A stretch of 12,664 bases of DNA from contig JAKSPV010000027.1 of assembly GCA_024404475.1 (NCBI GenBank), positions 1 through 12,664 of the forward strand. The letters are read 5' to 3'. Position numbers and translations under genes: made by a program. How positions within the stretch are numbered: position 1 is the first letter of the stretch; every line of letters starts with the position of its first letter. Shown here in pieces: positions 10,196 through 12,664 of the stretch. The notes beneath the pieces are model-generated. The model searched no databases. It was not told the DNA's origin and saw only the letters and a list, made by a program, of their open reading frames with translations. The stretch is from Clostridia bacterium (GTDB lineage: Bacteria; Bacillota; Clostridia; Oscillospirales; CAG-272).

Positions 10196-10927
10196 ATGAA
10201 GATCTCCGTTCTGATCCCGATGTATAACGAATCCGCCATTGTCGCAGACACGTTCCGGACGCTCGCCGGCGCGATGCGGGACTACGCCGCCTTGTCGGGA
10301 AATGAATATGAGATCATCTTCTCCGACGACGGCTCGACGGACGGTTCTGCGGATATCGTGCGGCGCGTCATCACCGAGGAAAAAGTCGAAAACGTGCGCG
10401 TCATCGGCTACGCGGACAACCGCGGCAAGGGCTCGGCGGTGCGCGAGGCGGTGCTCGCCTCGACCGGCGACATCGTGATCTACACCGACTGCGACCTCGC
10501 TTACGGCACGGACGTCATCGGCCGGCTCGTCGATGCTTTTCAGCCGGAGACGGATATCGTCGTCGGCTCGCGCCGGCTCGATAAGGACGGCTATGCGGAG
10601 TACACGTTTCTCCGGCGCATCGCGTCCGGCGCGTACGTCGCGCTGCTCCGGCTCCTGACCGGCTTCAAGCTCTCCGACTCGCAGTGCGGCTGCAAGGCGA
10701 TGCGCGGGGAGACCGGCCGCTCGATTTTTGCCGCATGCGAGACGGACGGCTTTGCGTTCGATCAGGAATTCCTGATGCGCGCCGAGCGGCGCGGCTGCGT
10801 CATTGCCGAGATGCCGGTGCGCGTCGTTAATCACCGGGCGAGCTCGGTGCATCTCGTCCGCGACGCCTTCCGGATGATCCGGGACGTTTTGAAGATCAAA
10901 AAAACGGTCGCGAAGACCGAACAATAA
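10196..10927 (+). CDS. Family 2 glycosyltransferase, Alg5/DPM1-like (polyprenyl-phosphate sugar transferase)
   Basis: It most likely transfers a sugar from a nucleotide donor to a lipid-linked acceptor for cell-wall or surface glycans. The 243 residues make one GT-A domain: VLIPMYNES at 5-13, the donor-site DDGSTDGS at 44-51, NRGKGSAVREA at 75-85, and the metal-binding TDCDLAYG at 97-104. DSQCGCKAMR at 161-170 and GFAFDQEF at 185-192 are typical of dolichyl-phosphate glucosyl/mannosyltransferase relatives. No C-terminal membrane helices or GtrA-like domain follow, so it is a peripheral enzyme. The ATG has AAGGAAG upstream and lies 13 bases after the rlmA stop. Donor sugar and acceptor are unknown; its place beside a sortase suggests envelope modification. 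Confidence 0.87.
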   Translation: MKISVLIPMYNESAIVADTFRTLAGAMRDYAALSGNEYEIIFSDDGSTDGSADIVRRVITEEKVENVRVIGYADNRGKGSAVREAVLASTGDIVIYTDCDLAYGTDVIGRLVDAFQPETDIVVGSRRLDKDGYAEYTFLRRIASGAYVALLRLLTGFKLSDSQCGCKAMRGETGRSIFAACETDGFAFDQEFLMRAERRGCVIAEMPVRVVNHRASSVHLVRDAFRMIRDVLKIKKTVAKTEQ

Positions 10928-10941
10928 AAGGAGGACACCCC

Positions 10942-11025
10942 ATGCCTTCCCCCGAAAAAATCAAAAAGACATTCGGAGCGGAGGGCAGAGAGCCCTGCGC
11001 GTTCCGCTTCAGAATCATCGGATAA
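10942..11025 (+). CDS. 27-residue small ORF at the end of the sortase operon, unknown function
   Basis: This short ORF is not recognised as any known family. It begins with ATG seven bases after AAGGAGG (10928-10934), the strongest ribosome binding site in the window, which itself starts right at the stop codon of the glycosyltransferase gene. The peptide begins MPSPEKIKKTFG and ends CAFRFRIIG, with a single cysteine (Cys19), six Lys/Arg and three Glu. The stop codon TAA lies six bases before a strong terminator stem, so it fits neatly as the last cistron. It has no membrane segment or signal peptide. It may be a real small protein or the remnant of a longer gene lost between the ribosome binding site and the terminator. 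Confidence 0.5.
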   Translation: MPSPEKIKKTFGAEGREPCAFRFRIIG

Positions 11026-11031
11026 AGCCGC

Positions 11032-11064
11032 CGCCGGGAAGGTTGTCTTCCCGGCGCTTTTCTT
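11032..11064 (+). terminator. Rho-independent terminator of the sortase operon
   Basis: A perfect 10-bp stem, CGCCGGGAAG / CTTCCCGGCG, with loop GTTGT is followed by CTTTTCTTT. It lies immediately after the 27-codon ORF and before the next promoter. Confidence 0.92.
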
Positions 11065-11076
11065 TGCAAAATCATC

Positions 11077-11105
11077 TTGACATTTCCACTCGCGGGGACT
11101 ATAAT
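11077..11105 (+). promoter_or_regulatory. Perfect-consensus sigma-A promoter of the permease gene
   Basis: TTGACA (11077-11082) and TATAAT (11100-11105) are 17 bases apart, matching the consensus at every position. This is the strongest promoter in the window. The predicted start near 11112 coincides with the first base of a hairpin. Confidence 0.92.
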
Positions 11106-11111
11106 GTGTGG

Positions 11112-11135
11112 CTGTCGGCAAACGGAAACCGACAG
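11112..11135 (+). other. Hairpin at the 5' end of the permease mRNA
   Basis: CTGTCGG (11112-11118) and CCGACAG (11129-11135) form a perfect 7-bp stem with a 10-base loop, placed at the predicted transcription start and ending 18 bases before the GTG start codon. As RNA it could protect the 5' end. As DNA it could be a repressor site just downstream of the promoter. Confidence 0.45.
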
Positions 11136-11153
11136 AAAGCGAGGCGGAAAACG

Positions 11154-12254
11154 GTGCGCGTTTTGAAATTCATGAAGCAGAATATCGTCATGTGCGTGGC
11201 ACTCGTCGCCGCCGTCGTGACGTCGTGCATCGTCCCGCCGGACGACACTTACCTCGGCTATTTTGACCTCAAAACGCTGAGCTGCCTTTTCTGCGTGCTC
11301 GCTGTCGTCTGCGCGCTCAAGAACATCAATTTCTTCTACCACCTCGCGCGCGAAGTCGTCCGCCGCTGCAAGACGACACGGCTCTCGATCCTCGTGCTCG
11401 TCTATATCACGTTCATCGGCTCGATGCTGATCGCCAACGACATGGCGCTGCTCACGTTCCTGCCGCTCGGGTATTTCGTCCTCTCCGTCACGGGGCAGGA
11501 AAAGCACATGGCGTTCACGTTCATCATGCAGAACATCGCCGCCAACCTCGGCGGGATGCTGACGCCGTTCGGCAATCCGCAGAATTTGTTTCTCTATACG
11601 AAATTCAACATCCCGAACGGGGAGTTCGTCCGCATCATGGCGCTGCCGTTCGCCGTCTCGATTGTTATCATCACGGTGCTTTGCCTTCTCGTGAAGTCCG
11701 AGCCGCTGTCGCTTCCGGAGGAAAAGGAGCCGCCGCACCCCTTTCGCACGGCGCTGTACCTCGCGCTTTTCGTGCTCTCCATTGCGATCGTCTTCCGCAC
11801 GATCCCGTACTGGATCGGGCTCGTGGTGATCCCCGCCGTTCTGCTTTTTGCCGACCGGAAAGCGCTCAAAATGGTCGATTACCCGTTGCTGCTCACGTTC
11901 GTGTTTTTCTTCATCTTCGCGGGCAACATGGGCCGCATCGGCGCAGTGCGTGAGCTTTTCTCCGGCATTCTCTCGAAGAACACGCTCCTTGTCAGCGTGC
12001 TTTCCTGCCAGTGCATCAGCAACGTCCCCTCGGCGATTTTGCTCTCGCAGTTCACGGACAACTACCGCGAGCTTCTCTGGGGCGTCAATATCGGCGGCGT
12101 CGGCACGCTGATCGCGTCGCTCGCCAGTCTCATCACGTTCCGGGAATACGTGAAGCATAACCCGGGGAAGGGACTGTACTACATCGGCGTTTTTTCGGCG
12201 TTCAACTTCGGTTTTCTGATCGTTCTGACGGCACTTCTGTCGTTCTTCCGCTGA
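11154..12254 (+). CDS. Ion-transporter-superfamily permease (SLC13/ArsB/NhaD-like)
   Basis: This is a polytopic membrane protein, probably moving an organic or inorganic anion with Na+ or H+. The 366 residues contain roughly ten hydrophobic segments. Diagnostic motifs appear twice, as expected for the inverted-repeat fold: ANDMALLTFLPL at 94-105 with FGNPQNL at 139-145, and ISNVPSAILL at 288-297 with VNIGGVGTLIASLASLI at 311-327. The chosen GTG (11154-11156) has GAGGCGG upstream. TTG at 11163 and ATG at 11172 are in-frame alternatives, the latter giving 360 residues and no visible ribosome binding site. Starts further upstream would overlap the promoter. It is monocistronic. Being shorter than typical SLC13 or ArsB proteins, it cannot be assigned a substrate; citrate, dicarboxylate, sulfate and arsenite are all unproven. 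Confidence 0.82.
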   Translation: MRVLKFMKQNIVMCVALVAAVVTSCIVPPDDTYLGYFDLKTLSCLFCVLAVVCALKNINFFYHLAREVVRRCKTTRLSILVLVYITFIGSMLIANDMALLTFLPLGYFVLSVTGQEKHMAFTFIMQNIAANLGGMLTPFGNPQNLFLYTKFNIPNGEFVRIMALPFAVSIVIITVLCLLVKSEPLSLPEEKEPPHPFRTALYLALFVLSIAIVFRTIPYWIGLVVIPAVLLFADRKALKMVDYPLLLTFVFFFIFAGNMGRIGAVRELFSGILSKNTLLVSVLSCQCISNVPSAILLSQFTDNYRELLWGVNIGGVGTLIASLASLITFREYVKHNPGKGLYYIGVFSAFNFGFLIVLTALLSFFR

Positions 12255-12270
12255 AAACGGAAATTTTTTT
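12246..12270 (+). terminator. Short hairpin terminator overlapping the permease stop codon
   Basis: TTCCG (12246-12250) and CGGAA (12258-12262) form a 5-bp stem around a 7-base loop that contains the TGA stop. A run of seven T follows (12264-12270). The stem is short, so efficiency may be modest. Confidence 0.5.
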
Positions 12271-12280
12271 GCATTTGCTC

Positions 12281-12309
12281 TTGCAAACGCGGAAAGAATG
12301 TGCTATACT
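12281..12309 (+). promoter_or_regulatory. Promoter of the tRNA-Trp gene
   Basis: TTGCAA (12281-12286) and TATACT (12304-12309) are 17 bases apart, and the -10 is preceded by TGC, giving an extended -10 element. Transcription would begin near 12316, about five bases before the mature tRNA. Confidence 0.82.
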
Positions 12310-12320
12310 ATCTCGCACAT

Positions 12321-12396
12321 AGGGGCATAGCTCAGCTGGTAGAGCAGCGGTCTCCAAAACCGCGTGTCCTGGGTTCGAATCCTAGTACCCCTGCCA
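12321..12396 (+). tRNA. trnW: tRNA-Trp (anticodon CCA), 3' CCA encoded
   Basis: The 76 bases fold as a standard class I tRNA. The acceptor 5' strand is AGGGGCA, the D-arm GCTC/GAGC, the anticodon arm GCGGT-CTCCAAA-ACCGC with anticodon CCA at 12353-12355, a five-base variable loop, and the T-arm CTGGG-TTCGAAT-CCTAG with one G-T pair. The 3' end GCCA is encoded. Acceptor pair 6-67 is C (12326) against A (12387), a mismatch where C-G is normal for this tRNA. CCA pairs with UGG, so tryptophan identity is secure. Confidence 0.95.
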
Positions 12397-12434
12397 CGAA
12401 AAAGACACCTTCGGGTGTCTTTTTTCGTGGCAGG
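12390..12434. terminator. Long hairpin terminator that includes the tRNA-Trp 3' end
   Basis: The core stem GACACC-TTCG-GGTGTC (12404-12419) is followed by six T (12420-12425), a good terminator for the tRNA. The symmetry continues outward through the A and T runs to CCTGCCACG (12390-12398) against CGTGGCAGG (12426-12434), giving arms of 20 and 21 bases with one unpaired T. The left arm contains the last seven bases of the tRNA, including CCA. Read from the minus strand it would also work as a terminator. Confidence 0.85.
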
Positions 12435-12458
12435 CATATCTCCACGGATTCGAACCCC
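12428..12458 (-). pseudogene. tRNA 3'-end-like fragment, inverted relative to tRNA-Trp
   Basis: On the minus strand GGGGTTCGAATCC (complement of 12446-12458) matches a tRNA T-arm, and 13 bases later TGCCA appears, shared with the tRNA-Trp end and its terminator. The T-stem pairs poorly, the distance from T-arm to CCA is four bases too long, and no matching D-arm or acceptor 5' strand is seen. It is therefore not a functional tRNA. It may be a decayed or partly duplicated tRNA end. Confidence 0.4.
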
Positions 12459-12479
12459 GCAAATTTCGGAGAAATTTGC
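12459..12479. repeat. Perfect 9-bp hairpin in the tRNA flank
   Basis: GCAAATTTC and GAAATTTGC are exact inverted copies around the 3-base centre GGA. No T-run follows on either strand, so it is not a canonical terminator. It abuts the inverted T-arm-like fragment. Confidence 0.55.
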
Positions 12480-12481
12480 CA

Positions 12482-12546
12482 GGCGTCACGCGCTGCCGAG
12501 AGAACTGTTTGCAGTAAACAAACGGCGTGATGCCGGGTTCGAATCC
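12482..12546 (+). pseudogene. tRNA-like remnant: structured segment with anticodon-arm-like hairpin and T-arm-like box
   Basis: GGCGTCACGC (12482-12491) can pair with GCGTGATGCC (12525-12534) with one G-T. Inside lies GTTTG-CAGTAAA-CAAAC (12507-12523), a 5-bp stem with a 7-base loop reading GTA at the anticodon position, followed by GGC-GTGAT-GCC, similar to a long variable arm, and GGGTTCGAATCC (12535-12546), similar to a T-arm. The order recalls the 3' two thirds of a tRNA-Tyr. However, loop position 33 is A instead of T, the T-stem is broken, and no D-arm, acceptor stem or CCA is present. A decayed tRNA or an unrelated structured RNA are both possible. Confidence 0.3.
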
Positions 12547-12577
12547 GCGAAGAACTATCCGAAAATTTCCACTCTTT

Positions 12578-12607
12578 TTGTAGTTTTCCGATCTCAAACC
12601 GTAGAAT
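12578..12607 (+). promoter_or_regulatory. Weak promoter candidate for the last gene
   Basis: TTGTAG (12578-12583) and TAGAAT (12602-12607) are 18 bases apart, in front of the ribosome binding site of the next gene. Both boxes deviate from consensus. Confidence 0.35.
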
Positions 12608-12630
12608 ACAGGTGAAAGGAGGAGAGACCA

Positions 12631-12664
12631 ATGAACGACGACAGCATCATCGCGCTGTTTCAGC
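12631..12664 (+). CDS. Start of a gene cut by the right edge, possibly a sigma-70-like factor
   Basis: An ATG follows the strong ribosome binding site AAAGGAGG (12616-12623) by seven bases. Only MNDDSIIALFQ is visible. Short openings of this D-x-x-I-I-x-L-F kind are common in sigma-70-type factors of Clostridia, but eleven residues do not allow a firm identification. That a gene begins here is likely; its product is a guess. Confidence 0.6.
   Translation, partial: MNDDSIIALFQ

Noticed and set aside
11043..11153. Upstream start of the permease at 11043
   Set aside because: It would overlap the terminator of the previous operon and the consensus promoter, and the added residues are not membrane-protein-like.
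8225..12158. Long minus-strand open frames opposite the sortase, rlmA, glycosyltransferase and permease genes
   Set aside because: They are antisense shadows. They cross terminators and promoters of the plus-strand units and show no recognisable domain.
12332..12631. 99-residue minus-strand ORF containing the phrase GFEPRTRGFGDRC
   Set aside because: This is the familiar spurious translation of an antisense tRNA gene, as it reads through tRNA-Trp backwards.

Overview
The window looks like chromosomal DNA from a GC-rich Firmicute, most likely an uncultured gut Clostridia (Oscillospirales-like). This rests on the pth-mfd-PpiC lipoprotein order, strong AAGGAGG-type ribosome binding sites, sigma-A promoters with 17-base spacers, a class B-like sortase, a class II aldolase, and a bacterial acyl-ACP thioesterase. 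The taxonomic placement is inference. No transposase, integrase, phage gene or CRISPR array was seen.

Left part, minus strand (1-7858). Three transcription units read leftwards. The first, with a good promoter at 7830-7858, carries pth (peptidyl-tRNA hydrolase), mfd (transcription-repair coupling factor) and a PpiC/PrsA-like foldase lipoprotein, with 14-base gaps. The second, from a promoter at 2312-2340, carries fba (class II fructose-bisphosphate aldolase) and a GTG-started acyl-ACP thioesterase three bases downstream, and ends at a strong hairpin at 552-576. The third is a NOL1/NOP2/Sun-family RNA m5C methyltransferase that runs off the left edge; a palindrome lies over its predicted transcription start.

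Middle, plus strand (7902-11064). A divergent intergenic region separates pth from a four-gene unit: a sortase, an rlmA-like 23S rRNA guanine methyltransferase overlapping the sortase stop by GTGA, an Alg5/DPM1-like family 2 glycosyltransferase, and a 27-residue ORF with the best ribosome binding site of the window. A textbook terminator follows. The sortase and glycosyltransferase suggest cell-envelope work. The methyltransferase is probably a passenger, and its predicted zinc knuckle has lost its first two cysteines.

Right part, plus strand (11077-12664). A perfect-consensus promoter with a hairpin at the transcript start drives a 366-residue ion-transporter-superfamily permease (SLC13/ArsB/NhaD-like). 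A tRNA-Trp(CCA) gene with its own promoter follows. Its acceptor stem has an apparent C-A mismatch, and its 3' end is part of a long inverted repeat that includes the terminator. The next 230 bases hold two further tRNA T-arm-like sequences and two strong hairpins, and look like tRNA debris or an old integration scar. The last 34 bases start a new gene, possibly a sigma-70-like factor.

Most of the window is ordinary housekeeping sequence. The best places for a second look are the tRNA-Trp 3' flank, the 27-codon ORF, the altered RlmA zinc knuckle, and three palindromes placed on or beside promoters.
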